Below are positions 23,640 to 34,649 of a stretch of 64,000 nucleotides of DNA, piece after piece. Numbering within the stretch: position 1 is the stretch's first letter; each line of letters opens with the position of its first letter. Under the pieces are notes generated by a model. The model ran no database searches. It was not told the origin of the DNA and saw only the letters and a list, made by a program, of their open reading frames with translations. Position numbers and translations under genes: made by a program. The stretch lies in the NCBI GenBank assembly GCA_047967505.1, contig CM106538.1, one strand, 5' to 3'. Source of the DNA: Dipteris shenzhenensis. Its lineage: Eukaryota; Polypodiophyta; Polypodiopsida; Gleicheniales.

Positions 23640-24405
23640 TTTATGTTATGGAATGGTCTATCCAATTAGTGAATGATGTGTCCGCATGGATGTTGGTGAC
23701 CGCTGGCAGATTTGTCCATACGTGGTCTAGTGGGAATTTGTCTAAAGTTGTTGGCTCATTGAACTATAGTTTAAGGTTAAATTGCACCATCATTTTTTGT
23801 AAGTTTGTTGATTCTGGTATGCTTTGCACATGTCAATGTTGAAATCCCCTACGAGTATTTTAGGTGAAGTTGGTGCACTCATTCACATAAGTATTCTTTG
23901 GAGGAACAATATGAACATGTTGTATCGCAGAGAAGGTGGTCTGTATATATTCAAAAAAGTGTAGTTCCAACTCTTTCTTGTTATGTTGACTCTTGTAACC
24001 TCTACTCCTTGCAAAATCTACAAAGTGACACTAGATGGTTGATGTTTTGGCAATTAGAGTGCATCTTCTGGTCTTTGAGTAGTTCTCAATTGCATTAAAC
24101 CTGGCTAGTATGTATTTGCTTGCAGACCTAGTCCTTGTTTCTTGAAAGCATATAACATAAGAATTCAGAATTGTTGTGTTACTGGCGTCTTCTGCATACT
24201 TTTGCAACGATCTTGTGTTAAATGACTGAAGCAAGAAATTGGCTTTTTTAATTCCCTCCAAATTGATCTTGACTATTGTTTTCCACGTTGCTTCCCTATT
24301 CAACCGTACCATCTCATTCTTCACATCATCGTCCATGTGGAAGTTGTCATGTTGCAGCAGTTCCAAGAGGTATAGGTTGTTAATTTTTTTGGCACATGAG
24401 AGTGC
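23640..24405 (-). pseudogene. Helitron-2/Helentron-like C-terminus: helicase tail fused to EEP endonuclease
   Basis: A continuous minus-strand frame (24366-24031) runs from a helicase-tail segment (DDDVKNEMVRLNREATW) directly into FLLQSFNTRSLQKY and NSYVICFQETRTRS, the opening motifs of an apurinic-type endonuclease (SFN-x-x-SL, D-x-x-x-x-QET). Further on, TTLDKFPLDHVWTNLP near 23695-23740 corresponds to the late LDHVWTN motif, and a decayed DH follows. It continues the helicase that ends at 31734, interrupted by copia element C. Stops and shifts occur after 24031. Fusion of this domain to a rolling-circle helicase is a Helentron trait; most plant Helitrons lack it. Confidence 0.7.
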
Positions 24406-24662
24406 TATTGAGAGTTCATGCTCAACATCATGTGATCATGTGTGCATAGCACCATCACGTGATCATATGTGCATAGCACTAACCTTATAGAGTGCTATAA
24501 AGGAAAGGGTTAGATCCCCTAACCCTAACCCTAAAAGGGTTTGTATGTATTCTATTTTTTCAACTAAATCTAGTGTACAGTTAGTCATTTGTGGTGTGCT
24601 CTCTAGCTGTGCCCTCTCTCCTCATCTCCACTCTTCTCCTCTCCCCTCTTCATATTTTGTCA
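24406..24662 (+). repeat. Element C 5' LTR (257 bp)
   Basis: Ends TTTTGTCA directly before the PBS. Contains two copies of a CATGTGATCATGTGTGCATA-like unit, TATAAA at 24496-24501, and CCCTAACCCTAACCCTAAAA, which resembles the plant telomere repeat. Confidence 0.93.
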
Positions 24663-24674
24663 TGGTATCAGAGC
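24663..24674 (+). other. Element C primer binding site
   Basis: TGGTATCAGAGC immediately follows the LTR with no spacer. Initiator tRNA-Met type. Confidence 0.92.
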
Positions 24675-27151
24675 TCCCTTGCCTTCCGCTGAGGCATTGC
24701 AATTCTTGAGAGTGTGAGAGAGATTTAGAGTTCTCTTGAGTGTTCTCTGTGAGAGTCCACTTCCGGTAAGAGACCACCTTTCATTTCTTTAATAGAAATT
24801 TTCGTTCATTGAGAGAGATTTCCGTCTATGTGAGATTGAGTGATTCCTTGTATTGTTCTTCGATTTCAGTTGAGGGAGAGAGATCCTTTGTGAGAAAGAT
24901 AGGGAGAGTTCTTCATAATCCATTGAGAGAAATAGAGGAGGTAGATTGAGGGCTCCTTGGCCTTGTCCTTCCAGCCTTATCAAAGGCTCTCATAGCATTA
25001 GCTCCTGCCCACGATTCGCGCGAGCCAATCAGCAGGAGCTGCTGGGTGATTATGGCACTACTTAGAGTCTAGCATACGGGCAACCAGCCGACCATCTATA
25101 GCAAATCCTCAACCAACCCCGCACAGATCTAGCGGCCCTGCAGTAGCTTCAGCGCAACAGCATCCTACGACTGCAGTTTGTGAGCCTCCAACAACGGTCT
25201 ACCACAAGCCTCTTCACCGACTGACCCTGCAGCCAGCGCATCTTCATGGGCTGCCAAGGAACTCTCTAGCATCCTCGCAAGCTCCATGCAAAGAATCTAC
25301 GAGCCAGTAAGGGCCCTTCCACAATGCGTTGGACTCCCAAAGGTTCAAGGCTCCTCCAAAAGCCTTTCTTGAAGCAGCAATTGAAGATCGCACATTTTTT
25401 CCTCCAAAGTCTCTTGAGCATGCGATTCGCGCTTCCACAATAGCTTGGTAGTAGAGCTCCAGCCTCTGATGGCTCCTCGACGACCAGCAAACAGCCCAAT
25501 GCAATGCCTCCATCGCCATTTGCTTTCAAAGCAAATGACTAGCAGTAAGCTCGCAGCGCCAACGAGCCCCTCGCAAGCCATTCGCCTCTCCAAGCACACA
25601 ACACCTTCTAAGCCTCTTCAACGGCTCCTCCAACCCACGAGTACATCACCACAGGCTACTCCAAAGCTCCTATCGTCAATGCACTCAATGAAGGAGCAGT
25701 CCCGAGCTCTAAGCAATCCCGAGCTCCAAGCAAAGATAGCATGTAGACCTTCAGCGGCGACCTTGCGCACGCCCAGCTCCTACGACAACATGCCTCGCCA
25801 AGCTTCCTCTCTTCTCTAAGAGAGAACTTGCCACGTGGCAGATAAGGCCACGTGGCACTCTTCAAACCACACCCACCTTGGGTCAAGGTAACCCGAGTAG
25901 CGTCACTCTAGTTAGAAGTGGATAGGGTTGGTCAGCCTAACCCTAGCCCGTGAACCAAATAAGGTTGGCCCCTAACTGTTGCTAAACAATTATGGTTAAG
26001 TCAAGTGAACCACGGTTAGATTTTTGCCAAGTGCCACATCATCTTATCTGACACGTCAGCAGCCCCGTGTGGCTACCCGTCACCACTGCCACATCATCAC
26101 CAACTACCACATCATCATCGACAGCCACATCAGCAGGCCATGTCACTTGTGCCATGTCATCAGTGCCACATCATCATTACCACATCACCTCTGCCACCTC
26201 AGCAATGCCACCTCAACTGTCCAGTCAGCACTGACCTCTATAGGCACACACAGTGATTCACAGTCACTGCATGTGACCACTTCTGCCACCTCAGCACAAG
26301 GCTTCACAGGCACACCTCTTGCTAGGCATAGTGCCACATCATCACTGCATGTGACTCATAGTGACACATCATCATTGAGCACATTTGCACTCCTTTTGCC
26401 CCTCCACCTAGATCAAGTCATATCTCTTGATCCAGGAAGAATTTGAGGGCGCTCCAAAAAGGAAAGTCGCTTGTTTTTTCGTGCTCCGTGCTCATCACAT
26501 CATGTGCACATTTTGGCGCAAGTTACACTCACATTTGAGCCTCGCCATCAAAACCACTTCCTTCATGCACATTTGCCTCTACATCGACGCATTTGACCCA
26601 ACACTTAAAAAGAAAAAAAGAAAAGGAATTATTTGTTGTTCTTTCATTGATCGACGATTGGTCTAGATCTAGATCAGAGTAGACTAGATCACCATAGAGG
26701 GGACGCCTTGAATTTCCCCAAGTTGCCAATCTAAGCCATGCCCAAAATTCCTGACTAGTACATACTCGGAGTCAGTCCATATACTCACATATGGTTTCAC
26801 ATCATTACATTACCTAAAACCTTACATTCATCAGTTCAGTGAGCAGACTTCAGAGTTCAGAGGCATTGTAGATTGATTCAATGGGCAGTTAGCATTTGAT
26901 TTCACACACACATGCCACCATTGTAAAGCCTATTTGGCTATCTCACGGCATCGTGCACATCATTTCAGCCTTGTAAAGCCTCTTGGCTATTCCTGGCATC
27001 ATTGCCACAAGCCTTGTAATACAAATCAGATTTTATATACTACAGTTCTATCTTCACCGACGGTATAGGGATTTCACTTGGCATAGTCAGTGTATTTGCA
27101 GTTGATTCATATAGAGATCTTCACGACACTTTTGAGTACACTTCTTGCACC
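24675..27151 (+). other. Long leader of element C
   Basis: About 2.5 kb lies between the PBS and the gag start, unusually long for a copia element. No protein family was recognised. The first part is GA-rich, and 25000-25800 has several open frames on both strands with no clear homology. Two GCCACGTGGC palindromes (G-box cores) lie near 25830-25856. The stretch 26030-26400 is a degenerate repeat array. It may be an extended 5' UTR, an insertion or captured sequence. Confidence 0.5.
26030..26400 (+). repeat. Degenerate CCACATCATCA / GCCACCTCA repeat array
   Basis: Short units such as GCCACATCATCA, ACCACATCATCA, GCCACCTCAGCA and CATGTGACTCATAGTGACAC recur with irregular spacing of roughly 12-20 bp. 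The array keeps a 140-codon open frame (26024-26446), explained by the simple repeat rather than a gene. Confidence 0.6.
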
Positions 27152-28310
27152 ATGTCGACTAGCAACCTCAATCTGCAGGCATCTGCTAAGTTAGACAACT
27201 CCAATTATGGTACATGGAAATACCGAATGGAGACCATTCTTGTGCTTCAGGACAAATGGGAGTATGTCGATGGGTCTACACCTAGACCATTGGCCAATCC
27301 AGCTACCAATAGCTCTACTCCATCTGTTGTCATAGCACCAGCAACGAAATCTACATCTACACAAACAGTTTCCGCACCAATAGCAGATCCTGCCATTGCC
27401 CAGCTCAAGCAGAATGGGATAAGAAAGACAAGTATGCCTATCACCTGATCAAGCAGAATGTGCAAGATGTCATGCTAGAATAGCTCAACACAGTCAAGAC
27501 ATCAAAAGAAGCATGGGATATGTTCGCAGCTCTCTACGAGTCCAAGAACACATCCAGGATTCTCACTTTGAGAAACCAGATCAACCAGAGTTTCCGCAAC
27601 AGTAGTGAGACCGGTCATACTTATATACTCCACATAAAAGACTACAACAATTAACTTGCAGCAGCAGGAGAGACTATGAAGCCCACAGAAATGGTTCAAG
27701 TAATCCTGAATGGACTAGGAGAAGGATACGAGAATCTAGTCCAGAGTATTGCCATCCAACGGCAAATTTTGACACTGGAAGAACTTTAGTCAATCCTACT
27801 TGGTGAAGAACTCAGGACTCAGGACATTCAAGCACGTAAAGGTCATTCTAATGATCAATCATTCACAGCTTCAAACAAAAGCAGAGATAAAGGCAGAGGT
27901 AGATCATACCAAAAAAGTGGTCATCATCAACAACAAAGTCAGAATCAGCATTAGCATCAGCATCAGCATTATCCTCAGCAACATGAGAATTAGCAAAGAG
28001 GAAATCATTCCAATCAAGGAAGATTCCAAGGACGAGGGAATGCATCCACCAATGTGTCAAACATCCAGTGCAACTACTGTCACAAGTTTGGACACTATGA
28101 AAAAGATTGCTGCAAGAAGCAGTACGACCAAGGTGGTCAATCCAGCAGTAATCGAGGGAATTCCTGAGGCAGAGGAAATCATCATGGTGGACATTCTAGT
28201 CACAGTCATTTTGCAAATGAACAAGGAAATATGTTTCTTGCAAGCGAGGAATTGCATCAAACTGATACAGTGTACCTAGACATTTATTTCAATCCCAAAG
28301 AGGATTTCAG
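27152..28310 (+). pseudogene. Element C gag and zinc knuckle
   Basis: Begins with ATG at 27152. KLDNSNYGTWKYRMETIL is the N-terminal copia gag motif. A frameshift near 27410-27448 moves the reading to the frame of 27481. In that frame are TAG at 27481, TAA at 27652, TAG at 27787, 27952 and 27991, and TGA at 28165. The CCHC knuckle CNYCHKFGHYEKDC lies at 28069-28110. A histidine/glutamine-rich stretch precedes the knuckle. The protein is not produced intact. Confidence 0.88.
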
Positions 28311-29585
28311 CTATCAAGTCGACCAAGTTGAACAGGATCCTTGGTACATCGACAGCGGTGCATCATCTCATATGACAAATCAATAGGAATGGTTCTCAGA
28401 AATGAAACCATTAGAAGGTCAGAAAAATGTCTACACAGCAGACAATACACTGAATCTATGAACAATTTCACTGGTACAAAAGGATTAGTCAAAGTTGTGC
28501 TCTATGTTCCGAAGCTCAGCAAGAACCTTTTGTCAGTAGGTCAAATGATGGAACACAATTACAAAGTCATCTTCGACGGTGATGAATGCACTATCAGAGA
28601 CAAATCCAAAAGATGTCAGCTAGTAGCAAAAGGTGTCAAAGAAGGATGCTTATACAGAATGCTAGCTACAATACCAGATAAGCATGCCATGTCAGCTCAA
28701 ATGCAACAGATGCCACTATCTGCAAAATGGCACAAGAGATATGGTCATGTCAACTTCAAGTACTTGTTAGATCTCAGGAATCAGAATATGGCAATTGGGA
28801 TTCCGAAGCTACAGTTTCTTGGAAAAGTTTGTGAAGCATGCTGCTTCGGCAAACAAAAGCGAACCAACTTTGTCAGAAGTACCTCTCGTGCATGAGGTAT
28901 TCTTGATTTGATACATACAGATGTATGGGGTTATGCCCAGACCCGCAGCATCAATGGTTCACTTTACTACTTGACCTTCATCGATGGCTACAGCAGATAT
29001 TATTGGGTCTACTTTCTGAAAGAGAAATCTGAAGTGTTTTCTAGATTTCAAGAATTCAAAGCCATGGTAGAAAATCAGACAGGCAGAAAGATCAAGGACA
29101 TGAGATCAGATAGAGGAGGTGAATACATGTCTTCAGCATTCATGAACTTTTGCAAAAGTCACGGCATACGAAGACAATTCACACATGTGATACTCCTCAG
29201 CAGAATGCAAGAGCTAAAAGGAAGAATGGGACTTTAGCAGACAGTGCTAGAGCAATGCTTAGTGAAAAGCATCTTCCAAATCAGTATTGGGCAGAAGCAA
29301 TAGCTACAGCTAACTACTTGCTTAATCAGCTTCCTACCGAACCGATACAGGGTATGACTCCTTATGAAGCATTCACTGGACACAAGCCACGCATTGGGCA
29401 TCTCCGCATATTTGGTTGCATAGCATATGCCCACATACATGATGATCATCGTAGGAAATTGGATGCGAAGTCACGCAAATGCATCATGGTTGGCTACAAT
29501 GAAGAAAGCAAAGCATACAAATTGTATGATCCCATCAACAGCAAAGTCATTATCTCCAGAGATGTAATCTTTGATGAGGAATAAG
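28311..29585 (+). pseudogene. Element C protease and integrase
   Basis: Protease signature WYIDSGASSHMTN with DSGA at 28351-28362, then stops at 28384 and 28459. GAG-pre-integrase residues WHKRYGHVN lie near 28729. Integrase follows with LIHTDVWG (first D), MRSDRGGEYMS (second D) and an AEAIATANYLLNQ segment, then KLDAKSRKCIMVGY at the C-terminal end. A TGA near 28893, a frameshift around 29180-29230 and a TAA at 29582 interrupt it. Confidence 0.88.
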
Positions 29586-31336
29586 AATGGAAAACCTCAC
29601 CTACACAGGAGATAGAAGCATCGACTTCACAGTCATCCACAGAACAGGTTGATGAAAAAGAGCAAGAATTGCTAGCAACACCCCAAGCAGAGCCATAGTA
29701 GCTCAAACGGTCTACTAGGGAAAGCAAACCTCCAGCCAGATTGACATATGCTTAGAAAGGCAAAGAAATTCAGGTGGAAACCACCAACTATGCTCTTATG
29801 ACTACCATCATGGCTACAGAAGAGCCAGTGTACTTCAAAGACGTAGTAGACAAGCCAGAATGGCAAGCTGCTATGAATGAAGAAATGGATGCTTTGTATA
29901 AAAATAACACTTGGGAATTATGCGACCTTCCAAGAAAGAAGGCCATAGCAAACAAATGGGTATACAAAGTGAAGTACAATCCAGATGGCAGTATTCAAAG
30001 ATACAAAGCCAGACTAGTTGCAAAAGGATTTGCACAACAATATGGTCAGGACTATGATGAGACTTATGCTCCAGTAGCAAAGATCGATTCCATACGGTTC
30101 TTGATATCACTAGCGACACTCAGCAAATGGAATGTGTATCAACTTGATGTCAAGAATGCATTTCTCAATGGTTATCTAGACAAGGAAGTCTACATGCAAC
30201 AACCAGCAAGTTATGTTGAACTAGGACAGTAGAATAAGGTTTGCCATCTCAAGATAAGTCTCTACGGCTTAAAACAAGCACCCAAAAGTTGGTACAGTAG
30301 AATTGACAAGTATTTTGCTGATCTGGGATACATGAAATCCAATGCAAATCATACTCTCTACTACAAAGTTCAAGGGGAAGACATTACTATTGCACTTTTG
30401 TATGTAGATGATCTGATTATGACAGGAAGCAAGGATAGCTTCATCAGAAAATTAAAAGAAGACTTATCTATAGAGTTCGGCATGAAAGATCTTGGACTTA
30501 TGCACTATTGTCTTGGAATTGAGTTCTGGAAAGATTCAGATAGCACATTCATGAGTCAGGTCAAGTATGTTGACAGTCTCTTGAAGAAGTTTCATATGGC
30601 AGATTGCAAGATTGCAGCCACTCCCATGGAACAGAGTTTGAAACTTACTAAAGATTCAGAAAAGCCTACAGTCAATGATAGATACTATAGGCAACTCATC
30701 GGATCTCTTATATATCTGACAATCACACGGCTAGATATTTGTTATGCAGTAAGCTCACTAGCACAGTTTATGGCAAATCCAAAATAGTCTCACTGGAATG
30801 CAGCCAAAAGAGTCTTGAGATACATCAGAGGTACAAGATAGTTTGGGATAGAATATAGAGGAAGTCATCCATGGTTGTATGGATACTGTGACAGTGACTA
30901 TGTCGGAGATCATGAGACCAAGAGATCGACGCAGGGATATGCATTTTTCCTTGGTCAAGGTGCTATATCATGGTTGTCAAACAAACAGCCAACTGTTTCT
31001 TTGTCTTTGACTAAAGCAGAATATAGGGCACTCACTACAGGTGCATGTGAGGCTATATGGCTTAGAAGACTATTGTCGAAAACAGATTACTTTGATGAGT
31101 CAAAGCCAACAACAATATACTGTGATAATCAATCGGCTCGAGCATTGGCCAAAAATCCAGTATATCACTCCAGGACAAAGCAATTGATGTCAGAGAGCAC
31201 TTCATCAGAGAAAGAGTGTTACTTGGTGACATCACACTGCAGCATTGTGATAGCAAAGAAAATGTTGCAGACATCTTTACCAAACCACTCGGTAAAGAGC
31301 TATTCGAGAAACACCGACTAGCTCTTGGTTTGACGT
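29586..31336 (+). pseudogene. Element C reverse transcriptase and RNase H
   Basis: RT begins with EWQAAMNEEMDALYKNNTWE. It has the KARLVAKGFAQQYG and QLDVKNAFLNG motifs and the catalytic YVDD at 30401-30412. RNase H residues YCDSDYVGDHETKRST and TKAEYRAL follow, then DNQSARALAKNP. Stops occur at about 30229 (GGACAG TAG), 30785 and 30839, and a shift occurs near 31190. The frame closes near the polypurine tract. Confidence 0.9.
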
Positions 31337-31442
31337 AGAGGAAGGACATTCCCATGAAAGGGGTGTGATGGAATGTAATGCTCAGTCCTTCTTCGATTCC
31401 CCAGAATCATCATCTTGAGGGAAGGCCAACTTCATGATGTTG

Positions 31443-31456
31443 ATCTTGAGGGAAGG
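31443..31456 (+). other. Element C polypurine tract
   Basis: TCTTGAGGGAAGG precedes the 3' LTR start TGTTGAG. A second copy of the same motif lies about 40 bp upstream near 31415, so the tract has been duplicated or is part of a short direct repeat. Confidence 0.7.
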
Positions 31457-31728
31457 TGTTGAGAATTCATGCTCAACATCATGTGATCATGTGTGCATAG
31501 CACCATCACGTGATCATATGTGCATAGCACTAACCTTATAGAGTGCTATAAAGGAAAGGGTTAGATCCCCTAACCTCTAACCCTAAAAGGGTTTGTATAT
31601 ATTCTATTTTTTCAACAAAATCTAGTGTACAGTTAGTCATGTACAGTTAGTCATTTGTGGTGTGCTCTCTAGCTATGCCCTCTCTCCTCATCTCCACTCT
31701 TCTCCTCTCCCCTCTTCATATTTTGTCA
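31457..31728 (+). repeat. Element C 3' LTR (272 bp)
   Basis: Starts TGTTGAG and ends TTTTGTCA. Relative to the 5' LTR it has a 14-bp tandem duplication (GTACAGTTAGTCAT twice, near 31628-31655), CCTAACCTCTAACCC in place of CCCTAACCCTAACCC, and a few substitutions. Confidence 0.93.
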
Positions 31729-31733
31729 AGTGC

Positions 31734-33270
31734 CGTGTATGCTAGACCATGACTTCACACCCTTATCGAGGAGAATGCAACCCTAGGGATCCACAGTCAA
31801 TCCTTGTGCCATGTGGATTGTTTTAACAGCCACAGGCTAACTGCCTGCGATGTGAGAATGCTTGTTTTAAATGGGCCAATTTGAACTTCTTTTGTGATTC
31901 TAAAGATGGGAGTCCATTCTATTTTAATGTGTGGTTGGAAAGCGTGCATGTTGGCATTTCTTATTTTCATTCTAACTCTTTTCATTTGGAAAAGTATCCA
32001 AACTATGTCTTTGTCCATGTGGGTGCATATTGTCATGAAATTTCCATCTACTTCGTTGGCCAACCCATCTTGTTGGTTAATGTTACCTGAGCACAATTCT
32101 ATGAGCATCCCCTCTTTTATGTCAATTGTTGTATACCAATTGTTTTTAGATTATCTATAATAAATTTTCCTTGGAACATATTGTTTCGAAGTAGTGATCC
32201 ACCGCTCTTCATATGTATCTTCTTCTCGTGGTGGATAGTTGTAATACAGATTCATTTTGGGCATTCATATGAGAGTTTGTGTATTATAGGTGAGGTAATG
32301 TATGGTCTTTAGGTGCTCGATGAAAGCACAATTTGTTTATATAGTCTATTTGATGGTTTGTGTGTGTGCATTTCCTAAATGAGTTAAGCGTTGTACTGAA
32401 GGCATGGTCGCTCTATCTCATAGTGGATTTGAGTTCAAAGCATCTACGTTTTGTATGCCAATATGTATTGGCAACACTTTCCAAGTAGTCATCGTGGTTG
32501 CATTTTGTATGCGAAAATGTATTGGCAACACATGGTTATGACATTAATGTTGCCAAAGTAGTCATCATGGTTGTGTTTGAAAACTCTCATTTTGAGGTCC
32601 ATGAAGTTTAAAGTTCTCTTCTGCACTACTGAGATCTCATTGAAAACAATAAGCTGGACTTGTGAGTATAGTGTGAATAGTGTGTCGAGTATGTCTCTCA
32701 GTAGAGTGATGTGAGGTTTTTACTATGCGTGGATAATTGCAAAGCAGATTGGATTGTGCTCCAGTCAATGTTCAATGATTCCTTCCCCCTGTATGCAAGC
32801 ATGAGAGCTATGGCCAATTGCAATCCATTTTGGATTAAATGGTTGTAATAATGTTGAAAAACAAGGAGAAGAAAGTATGCCTTACTTGTTCCTGGCCCCC
32901 CTGTAAGGAATAAATTCAGTGTCTATGTTGGGATATACTCTTACACATCAAATCATCAAGTCCCATTGCTCCTTGTTTAGTGAGCATAGTCTTTGGAAGT
33001 ATTCCTCGTTATCAAGGAGCAATTGGTTCTTGACAGGCAAAACAGAATGATCTTGCTTTGCACCACTTGGCAAGGAACGCATGTCCAATCCAATATCATC
33101 CAAATTCTCATTCAACATCTCATTGGCATCAAAGGAAGTCGTGTTGTCCTTTGAATTTCTTCACAGGTTTGTGAGGATGTCTTCAAGTTCCTCACTCTTA
33201 TATTAACTGTAGTTGTACTTTTTGCTGTTTGCCTCAACTATCGATTGTCTTGCATAGTAGGTGTTTCTCT
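31734..33270 (-). pseudogene. Helitron-2/Helentron-like PIF1-family helicase
   Basis: The minus strand encodes, with shifts, a GGPGTSKAY Walker A relic (near 32880-32915), STIQSALQL, an LIVFNEISVV Walker B relic (near 32634-32665), and NFMDLKMRVFKHN. The open frame 32108-31797 holds QQDGLANEVDGN, IEWTPIFRITKEVQIG and a final TIHMAQG-like motif, all typical of the helicase C-terminus in rolling-circle transposons. The usual GKT lysine context and the Walker B aspartate are changed, so it is dead. The reading continues across copia C into the fused endonuclease at 24405-23640. The helicase family identity is clear; subgroup is less certain. Confidence 0.8.
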
Positions 33271-33540
33271 GCGATCCATAGAGTAGTAGCTCCTAGCTCT
33301 TAATGTTTGTGAAGGGATAGTATAGCAGCATTTGTTTGTGGAAATAATTGTCCAAGTCCTTGTATCTGTTGAGCTTAACAAAACTTATAATCTTTGGTTG
33401 GTTATTTCTTTACATGTGTTATTGGTTTATTGATATGGTTGTGCTCTGCAACGAATGCGGCAAGGCAAAGGTTGTCCATGTTTCACCTCTTATTGTATTT
33501 CTATTGAGTCATTCTGCAATGCAAGTAGCTTGTCTTTATG

Positions 33541-34621
33541 CTATGGAATGAAAGCTCTTTTTTGCTTCTCTTTTGTGTTTATGAATTGAAATTCCCATGT
33601 AATGGCAATGATAGAGTAATGAATGAAGCTAGTTGTGCACTCATTTACTGTGCATGCAAGAAAGCATTGCCCATTTTGCACATTTTCTCTTTTGTGTGGG
33701 AGTGTTTTCTTGCATGCAAGCTCTCTTTGTTTGTTGCAATTTTTGCATGATTGTGCTATCCATTTTTGTGATATATGATGTACAGTATGCGGTGGCAGCA
33801 TATGGATCCATACTGAATTGTATGTCCATGTTTGATTGCCATAGGAAATTAATCTTCTTGCTAAACGCATTCGTGAAGATCTCCTTAGGCTCACGTTTAA
33901 GAAAGAATGTTGGCTTCATTATTTGTGAGTGCAAATCAATTTGTAGAAGTACCAACCATTCAAAGAATATGTTCTCCTTAGTTTGTAGGTTTAGGAGTTT
34001 TCTTGAACTCTCTTGTATACCTATTAATATGTTGTTCTCTTCTTATAGTCTAAAGAGGTAAGTATCATTGTCATGTAGTGGTAGTTTTGGGTATTAAATT
34101 TGACATATTTTATGATGTTTTTCCGTGCATGTTGTTGTGTGCTTATGTGTTTGTATTTCTTTCATGTTTTCATTCAAGGAGTTCTTATCACATGTAATGT
34201 GCTCATTTATGAATGCTACTATCTAATCGAAGTTATTGGAATTAAATGTTGGTGCGTTGTCCACTGCTTGTGTTGGCTACCTCTTCTTTGGAAGTCCATA
34301 ACAAAGAAGTATTCAATAACTTTTCCAATCAACGATCTATCCTTTACAATTAGAGATAACATCTCCTATAGTTTGTGTATGTAATACCTAGCATACAATG
34401 TGGGGTTTTGTCTTATTAGTGGTCTTAGATCTTTGCTTGATTGGAATTACAATACCGCGTGGTTGTTTGGATTGTAAGTTCATTTGACAATGTCCAAAAT
34501 ATGTTAGCTTTCTACTGCCAATTCGTCTTGGAGAACCAAAGTGGAGTGTCGGGAAGTTTAATTCTTTGTTGTGTATGTCCTTGAAAAGGACAAGTGGCTT
34601 TTGATTCTCAGAGGGAGCCAC
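33541..34621 (-). pseudogene. Helitron-like Rep/N-terminal remnant
   Basis: The open frame at 33955-33641 reads PTFFLKREPKEIFTNAF, then FLWQSNMDIQFSMDPYAATA and YCTSYITKMDS, the strongly conserved block between Rep and helicase in Helitron-type proteins. EYFFVMDFQRRGSQH near 34261-34318 corresponds to the end of the Rep HUH domain (normally RGSPH-x-H), here decayed. The frame 34621-34388 starts APSENQKPLVLFKD and continues NFPTLHFGSP, resembling the PGE...LSFPTL segment upstream of Rep. The spacing between these pieces is too short, so most of Rep has been deleted. Confidence 0.7.
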
Positions 34622-34649
34622 ATATTTGCTTTTGTCTCAAAATCGATCG

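Larger units (their letters stand above)
24406..31728 (+). mobile_element. Ty1/copia element C, complete but degenerate (7.3 kb)
   Basis: Flanked by target-site duplication AGTGC (24401-24405 and 31729-31733). LTRs are 257 bp and 272 bp. An initiator-Met PBS abuts the 5' LTR, and a long leader of about 2.5 kb precedes gag at 27152. Gag, zinc knuckle, protease, integrase, RT and RNase H follow in copia order on the plus strand. Many in-frame stops and a frameshift show it is inactive. It is inserted in the Helitron-like helicase. The 5' LTR starts TATTGAG where the 3' LTR has TGTTGAG, a G-to-A change in the terminal dinucleotide. Confidence 0.95.

Noticed and set aside
24031-24366. Endonuclease frame as part of a LINE
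   Set aside because: The same open frame contains a helicase-tail segment upstream of the endonuclease, and no LINE RT follows on the minus strand.
24515-24542. Interstitial telomere from a chromosome fusion
   Set aside because: The repeat is inside an LTR and partly repeated in the other LTR, so it belongs to the retrotransposon.
26024-26446. 140-codon frame in the leader of element C
   Set aside because: Formed by the CCACATCATCA-type simple repeat; Thr/Ser/His-rich with no domain.
24409-31728. Element C LTR starting at TGAGAG (24409)
   Set aside because: With that start the flanks do not match. Starting at 24406, opposite TGTTGAG in the 3' LTR, gives a perfect AGTGC duplication.
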